64,000 nucleotides of DNA, taken from contig JAVGWX010000011.1 of NCBI GenBank assembly GCA_036924085.1, forward strand, positions 18,061,264 through 18,125,263, written 5' to 3'. The DNA comes from Ariolimax columbianus. Its lineage: Eukaryota; Mollusca; Gastropoda; Stylommatophora; Arionidae. Shown here one piece after another: positions 54,331 through 64,000 of the stretch. Every line of letters starts with the position of its first letter. Position 1 is the first letter of the stretch. A program made the translations under genes and the position numbers. The notes beneath the pieces were generated by a model that ran no database searches, was not told the origin of the DNA, and saw nothing but the letters and a program-made list of their open reading frames with translations.

Positions 54331-56372
54331 CGGCAAGGCAATAATACAAGCCGCCACTGAAACCATCCCAATAGGAGCTAGGAACAACTATAAGCCCTAT
54401 TGGAATGATGAGTTGCAAAAAGCGGAAGATGCAGTAACAAATGCTAGGAACATGGCAGAGCGAGAACAATATATGGAGGCAAACATCGCCCTCTAAGCCG
54501 CCACGGCAAAATACAAATACACTCTCAAGCAAACATCAAGAGAGAGCTGGAAAAACAAAACGGAAAGCCTAAACCTGGACAAAGAAGGGAACAAGCTATG
54601 TAAGCTAGTCAGAGCCATGAATGACGAAACCCCTTCAAACAAACAAATTACCATCAAGCAGGGCGAAAACTTGGTCACTGGTAAAAAAGCTGCAAACGCT
54701 TTTGTCGATCACTATGCCAGAGCAAACCACATCGAGGTCCCTGCAGATAGGCATACAGACATTAGTGAAAAGCTAAAGGGGCACGACAACATCAATACGG
54801 CACCTGAAGAGCATATGATGGCCAAATTAACAATGAGCGAAATGGAAGAGGCCATGAGAACATTAAAGAAAAAGAAATCTCCCGGAAAAAATGGGATAAC
54901 TAACGAAATGATGATGGGGCTAGGCCAAACAGCAAAGAGGAAACTGCTATCGGTCCTGAACCAAAGCTGGAAAAGGGGAATTGTACCCCAGGCATGGAAA
55001 GACGCAGTACTTGTACCAGTACCAAAAAAATGGAAAGGACAAAACAGATCCAAATGGATACAGGCCTATCAGCCTACTGAGCTTTGTCGGCAAACTCATT
55101 GAACGTATGATAAACACCAGACTGATGTGGCATCTGGAAGAAAAACGAATACTAATTCCACAGCAAGCCAGCTTTAGACAGCACAGATCCACTGAGGACC
55201 AGATCATCCTCATAGCCCAGGAAATAGAAGATGCCTACCAGGCACAGAAACACACAGTAGCGGTTTGGGTGGACCTGGAAAAGGCATTTGACAAAGTCTG
55301 GAAAGACGGACTTAGAGTCAAGCTAAGAAGAAGTGATGTTTGTGGGGAAAATGTACAAGTGGATCAACCACTACCTCAAAAAAAGAACGGCCAGAGTCCA
55401 AGTGCAAGGGCAGGTGAGCAAAAAGGTCACACTCGAGCAGGGAGTACCCCAAGGGGGAGTACTGTCACCCACACTCTTCCTGTTATATATAAACGACATT
55501 ACAGAGAATATACCAAGAAGAGTCCATAGCTCAATGTTTGCAGACGATCTGGCTATGTGGACCTCTGAAAAGAATCTCACCATAGCAAGTAATCGGATGC
55601 AGATGGCCCTAACATCGCTGGAAGAGTGGGCGAACTCATGGCTGGTCAAAATAAACGAGGAGAAAACCACATGCACAATATTCTCGCTTTCAATCAAACC
55701 TCAAAATACCAAATTAGGTTTAAATGGCAAATTCCTGCAGCCAAACGACAATCCAATTTATCTGGGAGTCACATTTGATCGGCGCATGACATGGAAAAGA
55801 TCGAGAAAAACCGAATGAGAGCCAGAGAAAGAATGGCAATCATGAGGAAACTTGCTGGCACAAGCTGGGGAGCAGACGAAAGCATACTAAAGAAACTGTA
55901 CACTGGAAGAGTGAGACCAGTTCTCGAGTATGGTATTGCGGCATGGAAAACAGCAGCAAAGGCGAACTTCGGTAAAGTTAGCAAACTTCAAAACCAAGCC
56001 ATGAGAGTTATAACAGTAGGCATGAAGTCAACGCCAATTGTAGAATTTGATAAGATTACAAAACTGCAATCCATGACCGATAGAAGAGACTGCAGAGCCC
56101 AGCTGCAGTCAGAGAAACTCCGAAGACTGACCGACGATCCAATGCACCAGAGACTAAACAATTTGGGAAATGGGAAACTAAAGCGGAGAAACTTTGCAGA
56201 AATAGCCAAAGCAAAGATGCACGAAGATCCCATAAACGCACTAACAACACCAAAACCCATCACTACTGTACGAAAACCTACCTGGAGGCAGGATATATTT
56301 CCAGAGGTGGTAGAAAATATACCAGGTATTGGAAACAAAAACTGCCAGACTAAAAAAGAGATACTACCCTAA
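54331..56372 (+). pseudogene. LINE linker and reverse transcriptase
   Basis: NYKPYWNDELQKAEDAVTNA (linker), NDETPSNKQITIKQGENLVT, KKSPGKNGITNEMMMGLGQT, then a frameshift (extra A in an A-run, ~55030), YRPISLLSFVGKLIERMINT, QASFRQHRSTEDQIILIAQE, AVWVDLEKAFDKVWKDGLRV (motif A), a second frameshift (~55330), LEQGVPQGGVLSPTLFLLYI (motif B), SMFADDLAMWTS (motif C), NPIYLGVTFDRR, a third shift (~55800), RVRPVLEYGIAAWKTAAKAN. All catalytic words survive. Only the reading frame is lost. Confidence 0.9.
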
Positions 56373-57208
56373 GCTTTATATCGAAAAACTACCCAAGCAT
56401 GGACTGGACCCATGCATACACCGACGGTTCTGTAACAAACACTACACAGAACGGAGGGGCAGGAGCATTCCTGATCCTACCAAATAGCAGAAAAATAACA
56501 CTGTCATTCGCTACTGGTAAGTACACAAGTAATTTCAGACTGGAGGCAGAGGCACTGAGGGCGGCAGTGAAAGAAATGATGACACATAAAGAAAATGAAA
56601 GCCTTACAGTCCTGCTTACAGATGCTCTGGCCGTAGTCACAGCGCTAAAAAACCAGAAAAACACTGAGCTTAATGACTTAAGAGCAGCACTCTGCAAACT
56701 GTTCCAGCAGTCCGCACCAAAAAAGGTAGTGGTACATTGGGTCCCATCACACTGCAACATCCAAGGCAACGAGGAGGCAGACAGACTGGCAAAAGAAGGT
56801 GCAAGACTACCACAAACAGATACTAGTATGACGTACGAAGAGTCAAAACGGCTTATTAAAGCCAGATACATGACCAAATGGGAAAGCGAACATACTGGTT
56901 ACACCAAAAACGGTGCCTACTACCAGTTGAACAGAAGAGAGCAGGTCGTTGTCTTCAGACTTCGCACTGGCCACAATAGACTGAGGTACCACCTATTCAA
57001 CAAATTGAAGATAGGTGGTACCTACGAATGCCAGTGCGGTACCGGTAAAATGACCGCTGAACATCTGCTGCAGAACTGCCCGACGTACGAGGATCAGAGA
57101 GAGCAGATGTGGCCATCACCAGTGGAACTGCAAGACAAGCTCTATGGCAGTGTCGACAGCCTCAGGATGACCGCCGCTTTTTTCGAAAAAATAATGGTTA
57201 CTGTCTGA
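56372..57208 (+). pseudogene. LINE RNase H and Cys tail
   Basis: Open from 56399 to 57208 (269 codons). YTDGS, AEALRAAVKE, LLTDALAVVT, PSHCNIQGNEEADRLAKEG, then the tail, where CQCGTGKMTAEHLLQNC has Gln for Pro. The start is out of frame with the RT part because of a stop (TAA at 56370). Intact D-E-D-D set and His, unlike the 26.6-kb copy. Confidence 0.9.
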
Positions 57209-57240
57209 CTGCGTACGAAGAAGAAGAAGAAGAAGAAGAA

Positions 57241-57394
57241 ATCACATTGAGCACAGTTTGACAGACCAGGCATCTCATGGGTTTTAACATCGAATGGCCG
57301 TTTCTTCAAGTAGACCTATATGTAATTGGGTAACTGACCAAGTCATGGGAACAAGTCGGTGCCGCGCTGGAGCTACGGATTTCGTACCTTGTCG
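57241..57394 (+). repeat. Direct repeat flanking LINE, right copy (~154 bp)
   Basis: See the left copy at 54177-54328. Confidence 0.8.
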
Positions 57395-58429
57395 TTGGGC
57401 ATTTTTACAATTAAAAGGTCTGAGCACAAATGGGGAATCATTTTCAATTTTCGATTTATATCTTCGCAAACTTGGAAGGTTTTTCTCCCACGACAGCTCA
57501 TTGCATCTTAAATAAATCGAAGCGGCAGTGGTACGGAATGTTAAAAGTCGATAAAAACATATATTGGTAATGACCGAGTGCCCTCTGTGTTTTCCTCATT
57601 ATCGTGTTCACATTTGTCTCTTGATATATGTCTTCCTCCTTTTCTCTTTCTCATCTCTTTCTTGATATCTCTCTCACTTATTTTCTTTTTTTCATTTCAT
57701 TCTTCATCTATTTCTTTTTGTTAATGTACTGTTTGTATTCATCCCTTTCTGTCTCGGTTTTCAAATATGTTTAAGTATGCATATATATGTATGTTTCTTT
57801 AATATATAACAGTGTATTTTGATGTCGTAGGTTTCGTTTGTGTTTTTGTTAATATGTGTTGTTTTCTATTGTCTTTGTCCTCGCCGGCATCCGTATGACC
57901 TTAACATGGGATTGTTTATTCCTACTGCTGTGAGTTGACCATTAGCGATATATGATTGTATTAACTGCCTCAAGGTGTCCCCTTTCAAAAAAAATATGTA
58001 TTCTACGTGTAATAATATTGATCTTGTGTTTGGTCTCGTATTTTCTTCATAACAGCCAAACGGTGAGTCATTCGTTCCTGGCAACTTCCTGTTAATGGCT
58101 GCTAACTAATGTTACCGTCTGTTGTAATGTTTGATAAATGCTGTGCCACCATAACGCACCATTCGTTTTGCTTTTGTCTTTCTGCAGTCATTCAGCCATT
58201 CCACTACCTATTTCTGGTTTTTATCGATTCATTGTAACGTGACATGTATGTATTTAATGTTCCGTATCATAATATTACGCTGCTTGAAAAATTATTTTGT
58301 TTTATCATCCGTGCTGTTTTCCTCACTCAAGTTATGAAAGATCTGTAGGTCATGTTGTTGTGGTAATCAACATAACATTGTGTGGAGGTGTAGTTTTCTG
58401 TCGTCTGCCATCTTTGTCGTCAATGTTGT
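57395..58429. other. No gene recognised
   Basis: T-rich spacer, about 1 kb. No motif recognised. Confidence 0.45.
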
Positions 58430-60500
58430 TGTCATTCTGTGTTTCTTCTGTGTCTCACTGACACCATACATCCATCTTTATTGCGGTCTGCCTCCTGCAC
58501 TGCAACCCTGATGTCTGTTATTGTATATACAAGCAGCTGGTAACTTTAGTTGCATTTTTACCAGGTGTCCGAACAATTTTATTTTCTGTCTTTCAATGTA
58601 TTCAATTGTACGGTGTTGCACCCACCTTATGTCTAATTACTTCGTTTCGTACTCTGTCCAGCCTTATGACCCCGACAGCCTTTCTCAAACATTTTATTTC
58701 GCATACCATGATTTGTCTTTCTTGTATCTTGGTGAGAATCCGTGTTTGACACTGGTAACATAAAGTTGATATACAAATACTATTTATCAGCTGTCTCTTT
58801 ATTGAAATGTGCTTGTGTCTTATTAATGATAATAGCTGATAGGAAACAACATTATATGTATGTGTTCTTGATTACACCTCTCTATCTAGCCTTACATCTT
58901 GTGTGAACACTGTGTCCACGTATTTGTTTTTCACTGACTTGTTTAAGTTCTGTACTTTTCACCTTTACATTTAAAGTATTCTCAATTCTGCTAATTTCCA
59001 TTGTCTCAGTCTTTGTTATACTAGTCCTCATATTATATCTTTTGAAGGCATTGTCAGGGGCATTGAACAGTTCTTGGAGGTGTTGTTCATTGGAATGAAA
59101 TAAATTCAGATCATCTGCAAAAACCAGTTCGTTCATTGTAGCGATTTCTGGTTTTCCTTCAGTTATTTGATCCATGTATACAATGAACAAAAGTGGTGAT
59201 AGTACACATCCCTGTCTTACCCTTGTCTTAACTGCTAGCCAATTAGTCAGTCCGCGTGGTATTCGCACAGTACTTTGGATGTTTTATATATTGATATTGT
59301 GGAGGGAGATTAACGTCTGGACAGGCAAAATATACTTATCGGACGTGTTAGTCAGAGTGAAGCAAAACATACTGATCAAACATGTTAGTCAAGGTCAGGC
59401 AAAATATACTGAACAGACATGTTAGTCAGGGCCAGACAAAACCTACTGATCAAACTTGTTAGTCAGGATCAAGCAAACTATACTGATCAGACATGTTAGT
59501 CAGGGTCAGGAAAAAATATACTGGCCAAGACCCTCACCTCGGCTTCCTAGTAGCACTCCCTGGAAACGGGCTGTTTTCATGGCAGCCTTGCTAACGCGGT
59601 GAGGGATCGACGTGCTCGTAATAGTGAGCGACACGCAGATGAAGCGAACAATAGCACAACGGCATGGAGGACCCAAATCCACCTTCATCTGCACGCTCAG
59701 GATGTGAGGAAAGCTACTGCATTCCGCCACTTAACGTTCTTATGTGGGCATTCAAAACAACAACAACAACAATAAACATTCCTATTATATTTGTTTAATA
59801 ATTGTCCTAGCACTCCAGTTTTCCAGAATCTTTCATAACTTGTTTCTATTCACTCGGCCAAAATATTTGGCTTGGTCTACAAACACGATATTCTGTTCCT
59901 GATTAAATTGAACAGTTTGTTCACAAATCTGTCTTAGAGTAAATAGAGTGTCTGTACAACTTCTTCCTTTTCTGAAGCCAAACTGTGTGTCACTTAATTG
60001 TCTTTCGACTACTGGTCTTATTCTGTTATCCAGGATCTTCGTGTACATTTTCCTTATATGGCTCAAGAGATAATAATTCCCTGCATATTTGAGTCTCTTG
60101 TGTTTCTTTTTTTTCCAAATGTGTATACGTATTGATTTTTGCCAGTCCTCCCGAATTTCCATTTTTGTCCATGCCATATTCATCACTCTGGACAACCATT
60201 TCAGCACCGTTTCTCCGCAGGCTTCTACGGCCTCTGTTGCTATACCGTCTAATTATTTTGCCTTGTTTAGTTGACTTTTGTATTGCTTGTTCTGCTTTTG
60301 CTGTTACGATCGGTAGGACTTCTCTCTCCATATGTATCGGTGTGAATATTTCATTATCGCCTGTTTCTGCAGGATTGAAAAGGTCCTTGCATTATTCCTC
60401 ACATCTCAGCGTTAGCATGTTTCCATTTAGTCATGGGATATTCTGTTATTATGGTATTAGGGTTTTCGGTCCTGTTAATTTTGGTTTCATTATCTAAGTC
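58430..60500 (-). mobile_element. LINE (linker to C-terminus), split by a VNTR-bearing insert
   Basis: Downward from 60500: MEREVLPIVTAKAEQAIQKS (lead), MNMAWTKMEIREDWQKSIRI and NYYLLSHIRKMYTKILDNRI, RQLSDTQFGFRKGRSCTDTL, NIVFVDQAKYFGRVNRNKL (motif A), interruption 59775-59300, TRVRQGCVLSPLLFIVYMDQ (motif B), NELVFADDLNLFHSNEQHLQ (motif C, FADD), MRTSITKTETMEIS, then RWVQHRTIEYIERQKIKLFG (~58600), HLVKM, GRPQ.RWMYGV. Two short residues of RT between motifs A and B are all that is displaced. Several stops. Confidence 0.82.
59300..59775 (+). mobile_element. Short VNTR-bearing dispersed element, copy B
   Basis: 59320-59520: six ~37-bp units (gtcagggtcaggcaaaatat + actgatcagacatgtta). 59521-59755: the conserved body (gaccctcacctc; ggaaacgggctgttttcatg; gggatcgacgtgctcgtaat; gagcgacacgcagatgaa; ccaccttcatctgcacgctc; aggaaagctactgcattccg). 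59756-59773: an (AAC)n tail. Inserted between RT motifs A and B of a LINE. Non-coding; no clear Pol III boxes or TIRs seen, so its class is open. Confidence 0.78.
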
Positions 60501-60639
60501 ACACTTTTGTTTTGGAAAAACCATATGGATGTCTATGATTAAATCTTAATGGTCTTATAATCTTGTGTACCTTCAGTATCACATCATGTACCGGAACATA
60601 CAAATACACGGACCGCAAACACTGCTTCACGGAACTCAT

Positions 60640-60898
60640 GTGACTGGGATATCTCTTTGCTCCTTTTATTTCCTCGGCTTATCTGAAGTGGTGGTACGCC
60701 TAGAATTCCCCGCCACCTGGGAGGTTGACACAATTAGGCAGGTGTGCATTGTCCGCTAGTCTGCATCTCTTCTGCGTCCATTGGTATGGCTGATATCATA
60801 CATAGGTAGAGATTGAGGCAGAAGTGCATTTAACCAAGGGACAAGCCTGGTAATGTCACGGAGATGTTCGCCTGGTGTGCGGACATATTTCACGGTCA
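60640..60898 (-). other. Post-28S spacer, shared with 30760-31042
   Basis: About 85% alike to 30760-31042 and, as there, directly continuous with the 28S 3' end. Candidate rDNA 3' spacer. Confidence 0.5.
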
Positions 60899-61371
60899 TG
60901 GGTTGAGTCTCGACAGTTCACAGTGAGGTGGCTGCTCTACTGTTTTCGACACCCCGACCAAGAACTAAGTTTTATGTTGGGGGTTTCGCACCCCATGGCC
61001 GTATAGGGTGAATATCGAGCAGCTATCCGCCCGCTTTGATCGGCGGACGGCAGAGACCTCTTTCCGCGGCTCGACCAGGTAGGGCTGAGGCGCGAGCCCC
61101 AGGTCCCGACCATATCGAAGTCTCCCATTGCAGTAGTGCTGAGATTTTGGGCGGGATTCCGGCTTACAGGCGTTCGGCCGTAATCCCTCACATGGTAGCC
61201 TCGCGCCATTGGCTTATCAGCCTGGTACGTGAACCAAACTGTCTGCGGCTCCTCTCGAATTGAGCAGGATTTACCGTAGCAACGCCCTGTCATTAGTAGG
61301 GTAAAACTGACCTGTCTTCCGATGGTCTATTACCAGCACCCGTTCACTATTAGACCGGACGAATTAATAGA
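60899..61371 (-). rRNA. 28S rRNA 3'-terminal segment, degenerate (copy 2)
   Basis: Reverse complement contains, in 28S order: CAGTTTTACCCTACTAATGA, GGTAAATCCTGCTCAATTCG, GAGAGGAGCCGCAGAC, GGATTACGGCCGAACGCCTG, GGAATCCCGCCCAAAATCTC, GGTCGGGGTGTCGAAAACAG, AGAGCAGCCACCTCACTG. About 85% alike to 31043-31511, and both differ from canonical 28S at many of the same sites, so they share a degenerate ancestor. Confidence 0.85.
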
Positions 61372-61469
61372 GGGCTCTTTTGTTTGTCAATGACCAGGTA
61401 ACTAAAACCTGCGGTTTCTGCGGGGTTAAACAAGATTTTCTTAGCGTTCTTTCATTATAAGGTTAAAGA

Positions 61470-61563
61470 GCTGACCTGTCTTCCGTGGGTCTAATACCAG
61501 CACACGTTCATTATTAGACCCACCGAAAGTGCTCTCGATTTGTCAGTCGTTCTACAGTATTGG
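61470..61563 (-). repeat. Second 28S snippet with linker (single unit)
   Basis: Plus: gacctgtcttccgtgggtct + aataccagcacacgttcatt, a repeat of the 28S word at ~61310-61360, then a linker ending ctacagtattgg before the 18S piece. Equivalent to one of the three units at 31616-32085. Confidence 0.75.
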
Positions 61564-61597
61564 CGTGTTGAGTCAAATTAAGCCGCAGACTCCACTA

Positions 61598-61635
<38 letters not shown>

Positions 61636-61778
61636 TTTGCAACCATACTTCCCCCGGAACCCAAACACTTTGGTTTCCCGGAAGCTGGCCGCAGAGTCAT
61701 TGAAGCAACTCCTGCGGATCGCTAGTCGGCATCGTTAATAGTCATAGCTACGACGGTATCTGATCGTCTTCGCGCCTC
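61564..61778 (-). rRNA. 18S rRNA fragment (copy 2)
   Basis: 215 nt of the 18S central region: complement of cgtgttgagtcaaattaagc to cttcgcgcctc. Same 3' breakpoint (after GACTCAACACG) as at 32086. At 61778 it ends abruptly, while copy 1 continues to the 18S 5' end. It is followed by a CR1-like LINE fragment. Confidence 0.9.
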
Positions 61779-62130
61779 AGTGATTCTTGGAAACAGAAAC
61801 AGAACAGAATAAAATCACCTCGATTTCTTCTCTTTTATAAACAATGTAGGCCTGTTTTTCGGAGTCTTTCCTCATAACTGTAATCATGGATTCCCATTAT
61901 CAGCGTTGTCGCTCTTTTTTGTATCCTTTCCAGCATGTTTATATCCCCTCTACGATAATGTCCCCACACCTGTACACAATACTCCAATCTAAGTCTAACT
62001 ATTGCTTTATACAGCGTAACTATCACTTCCCTGCTCTTTTGTTTAATATTTAATTTTATATTTGCGCTTTTTACTGCATTATTTCATCTATTTAAATCCT
62101 AGGTCCCTTTCCTTTTCTATCATTCTAATA
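61779..62130 (-). pseudogene. CR1-like LINE RT C-terminal fragment
   Basis: MIVTLYKAIVRLRLEYCVQV, then WGHYRRGDINMLERIQKRAT, then HDYSYEERLRKTGLHCL (62026-61838). This is the post-catalytic LYK.IVRP.LEYC..W.P....DI..LE..QRRAT motif of CR1-like elements. The sequence is cut at ~61779 by the rRNA chimera. Upstream RT is not recognisable. Confidence 0.8.
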
Positions 62131-62284
62131 TTGTTCATTCCCATCTGTAATTATGTTCAATATTGGATCAACCTATGTCGATGACCGAATATGTATCCAC
62201 ATTTGCAACTTAACTTAACACGGTGTAGTGAAACATAACACATAGTCTATATTTTGAAACCAACCAATGATCACAGGTTGTAAA

Positions 62285-62505
62285 CTGCTGAGTGATGGGT
62301 GAACCATGGACCAAGTGATGGGTGAACCATTGACCAACTGCTGAGTGTTGGGTGAACCATTGGCCAACTGTTGAGTGATGGGTAAACGATTGGTCAACTG
62401 CTGAGTGATGGCTGAACCCTTGACCAACTTCTGAGTGATGGCTGAACCATTGACCAACTTCTGAGTGATGCGTGGACCAATGGTCAACCGCTGAGTGATG
62501 AGTGA
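62285..62505 (+). repeat. ~30-bp minisatellite
   Basis: About seven units of ctgctgagtgatgggtgaac + cattgaccaa, with a few length variants. Related in wording (gctgagtgat) to 63160-64000. Confidence 0.88.
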
Positions 62506-62639
62506 TGGTTTCTTCTTGTCAACCTGTACTCCAATGTAACACTAGCACTGTGCGTTCATTGATGGAATATCATTGATCACTGATATTTAATCTAAATTAC
62601 TTGGCAGTTTACAATAGCAGTTTACAATAGCAGTTTCGG

Positions 62640-63123
62640 ACAGGATACATTTTGTGGGTTGTTAGTCTATGGATACCAGGGTGTTAGTCTAAGATCCCTG
62701 GAAGTACTCACCAGTGAGGACTCAGAAAAAAACACATATGCAAGGGCTGGCATTGTTGATTGAACACATTCACAGACAAACGTGAGAGTGAGCACTTATA
62801 TGCACACCTGCTGTAGGAAACCAGGAGAATAGCCAATAGGGCAGGGACAGCTGTATCATCTGTCCAATCTCTGACCTGCTTACCTCCGCTGGAACGAGGA
62901 GGGAATGGGGACTGTGCTTGCTTAGGCGTCGCCCTTCCTGCCATTTAGTGCACGCCTTCTGCCGAAGACGGATGTGTCGGACCGAAAGTTACAAATATCG
63001 CAGTCAAACTGTAAATTAGCAACACAACGCATCCGGACTACATCCTGCTACTTGCAAAGCCCTGTTCAGGACTTGGCAGCAGGAGATTGAGAACGAACGC
63101 AGAAGAAGAAGAAGAAGAAGAAG

Positions 63124-63151
<28 letters not shown>
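62640..63151 (+). mobile_element. (GAA)n-tailed short element, class uncertain
   Basis: About 460 bp of non-coding sequence ending gaacgaacgcagaagaag followed by ~17 GAA units (63101-63151). The last bases before the tail (acgaacgcagaagaag) resemble the end of the (GAA)n LINEs (tgcgtacgaagaagaag). It may be a SINE or a LINE 3' UTR from another subfamily using the same machinery. It separates two minisatellite blocks with common words. No convincing TSD found. Confidence 0.45.
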
Positions 63152-63154
<3 letters not shown>

Positions 63155-63159
63155 GCTTA

Positions 63160-64000
63160 CCATTTCTCCAACTGCTGAGTGATTTAGTGAACGATTGGCC
63201 AATTGCTGAGTTATGGATGAACCATTGCTGAGTGATTTAGTGATAGGTGAACGATTGGAAAACTTCTGAGTGATGAACTTACAGGGAATGAATTACTTGT
63301 ATGACTATCACTTACATCTATTCAATGTGTGCTTCTCATTATTAATTCTTGATCACACTTACTGGTAATGGACTGTTATATTGGTTTCTGGAAGGGAAGG
63401 TATTTGGAGTGCCTGCCTAGTCATCACTCTCCAACTGCTGAGTGATTTGTGAAATCTGGTGAGTGATTGAGTGATTGGTGACAGCTGGTCAGGGATTGGT
63501 GACAACTGGTGAGTGATTGGTGACATCTGGTGAGTGATTTAGTGATTTGTGACAGCTGGTGAGGGATTGGTGACAACTGGTGAGTGATTGAGTGATTGGT
63601 GACAACTGGCGAGTGATTGGTGACACTTGGTGAGTGATTGAGTGATTAGTGACAACTGGTGAGTGATTGGTGACAACTGATGAGTGATTTGTGACAACTG
63701 ATGAGTGGTTGATTGATTTGTGACATGTGGTGAGTTATTTGTGACATCTGGTGAGTGAATTGTGACATCTGGTGAGTGATTGTTGGTGATAACTGGTAAG
63801 TGATTGAGTGATTGGTGACAGCTGGTGAGTGATTGGTGACAACTGGTGAGTGATTGAGTGATTGGTGACAGCTTGTGAGTGATTGAGTGATTGGTTACAG
63901 ATGGTGAGTGATTGAGTTATTGGTGACAGCTGGTGAGTGATTGGTGACAACTGGTTATTGATTGAGTGATGTGTGACAACTGGTGAACTATTGGTGACAA
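63160..64000 (+). repeat. GTGATTGGTGACAACTGGTGA-type minisatellite, runs off window
   Basis: Units of ~21-32 bp built from gagtgattggtgaca(a/g)ctggt, often with an inserted gagtgatt. More than 25 copies, extending to the window end. The minus ORF rich in ITHQLSP is a repeat translation. Confidence 0.93.

Larger units (their letters stand above)
54329..57240 (+). mobile_element. 5'-truncated (GAA)n LINE, second large copy
   Basis: Starts in the endonuclease-RT linker (aaggcaataatacaagccgc at 54335) and ends with (GAA)n at 57217-57240. It collinearly matches 26575-29480 (opposite strand) at high identity. The code is split into at least six frames by indels. Near 56372 (accctaagctttatatcg) it shares a subfamily marker with the 7861 copy. 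Confidence 0.93.

Overview
This is a eukaryotic, intron-poor, repeat-saturated window, most likely from a mollusc and probably a gastropod. The basis is the non-LTR retrotransposon families, an intronless 7TM receptor of the kind expanded in gastropods, and a metazoan 18S rRNA with a GC-rich V4-like insert. No operons, Shine-Dalgarno sites or prokaryotic gene density are seen. The species is not determinable by eye. Identities quoted are eye estimates.

Only one host gene looks intact: a 353-residue class A-like GPCR on the minus strand (44767-45828). A truncated paralogue of its last 52 codons, with a recognisably homologous 3' flank, lies 38 kb away on the plus strand (6943-7107). Nearly everything else is mobile-element sequence or tandem repeat.

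Layout. 0-9 kb: 5'-truncated copies of an endonuclease/RT/RNase H LINE with a (GAA)n tail (1.1, 1.8-3.6 and 7.9-8.7 kb), fragments of other LINEs, and the GPCR relic. 10-12 kb: microsatellites and a LINE endonuclease relic. 13-17.4 kb: an old minisatellite split by a 1.35-kb mariner and by a LINE with a twin-priming-type 5' inversion. 17.4-26 kb: LINEs in alternating orientation, two of them carrying minisatellites inside their coding sequence, plus a tRNA-derived SINE and a VNTR-bearing short element. 26.5-34 kb: a 7.4-kb composite insertion with a perfect 30-bp target-site duplication (TSD). Read on the minus strand it runs pre-rRNA 5' ETS, 18S rRNA 5' two thirds, chimeric 28S/18S units, 28S rRNA 3' end, then a LINE with its (GAA)n tail. 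35-41 kb: two decayed LINEs separated by CA/TA repeats. 42.3-44.5 kb: two large minisatellites. 48.5-51.5 kb: two LINE remnants, one with a 31-bp minisatellite that grew out of its own RT-region coding sequence. 52-57.4 kb: an integrase-like relic, microsatellites, and another (GAA)n LINE between roughly 153-bp imperfect direct repeats. 58.4-62.1 kb: LINE remnants and a second copy of the 28S/18S chimera. 62.3-64 kb: minisatellites and a (GAA)n-tailed short element.

The most interesting object is the 26575-33970 insertion: rRNA precursor sequence and a LINE apparently integrated as one unit. A second copy of the same 28S/18S junction 28 kb away shows that the chimera is a repeated family, not a one-off. 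Second is the evidence that minisatellites were born inside LINE coding sequence; at 50.2-51.0 kb the one-unit seed can be aligned gap-free to a related LINE in the same window.
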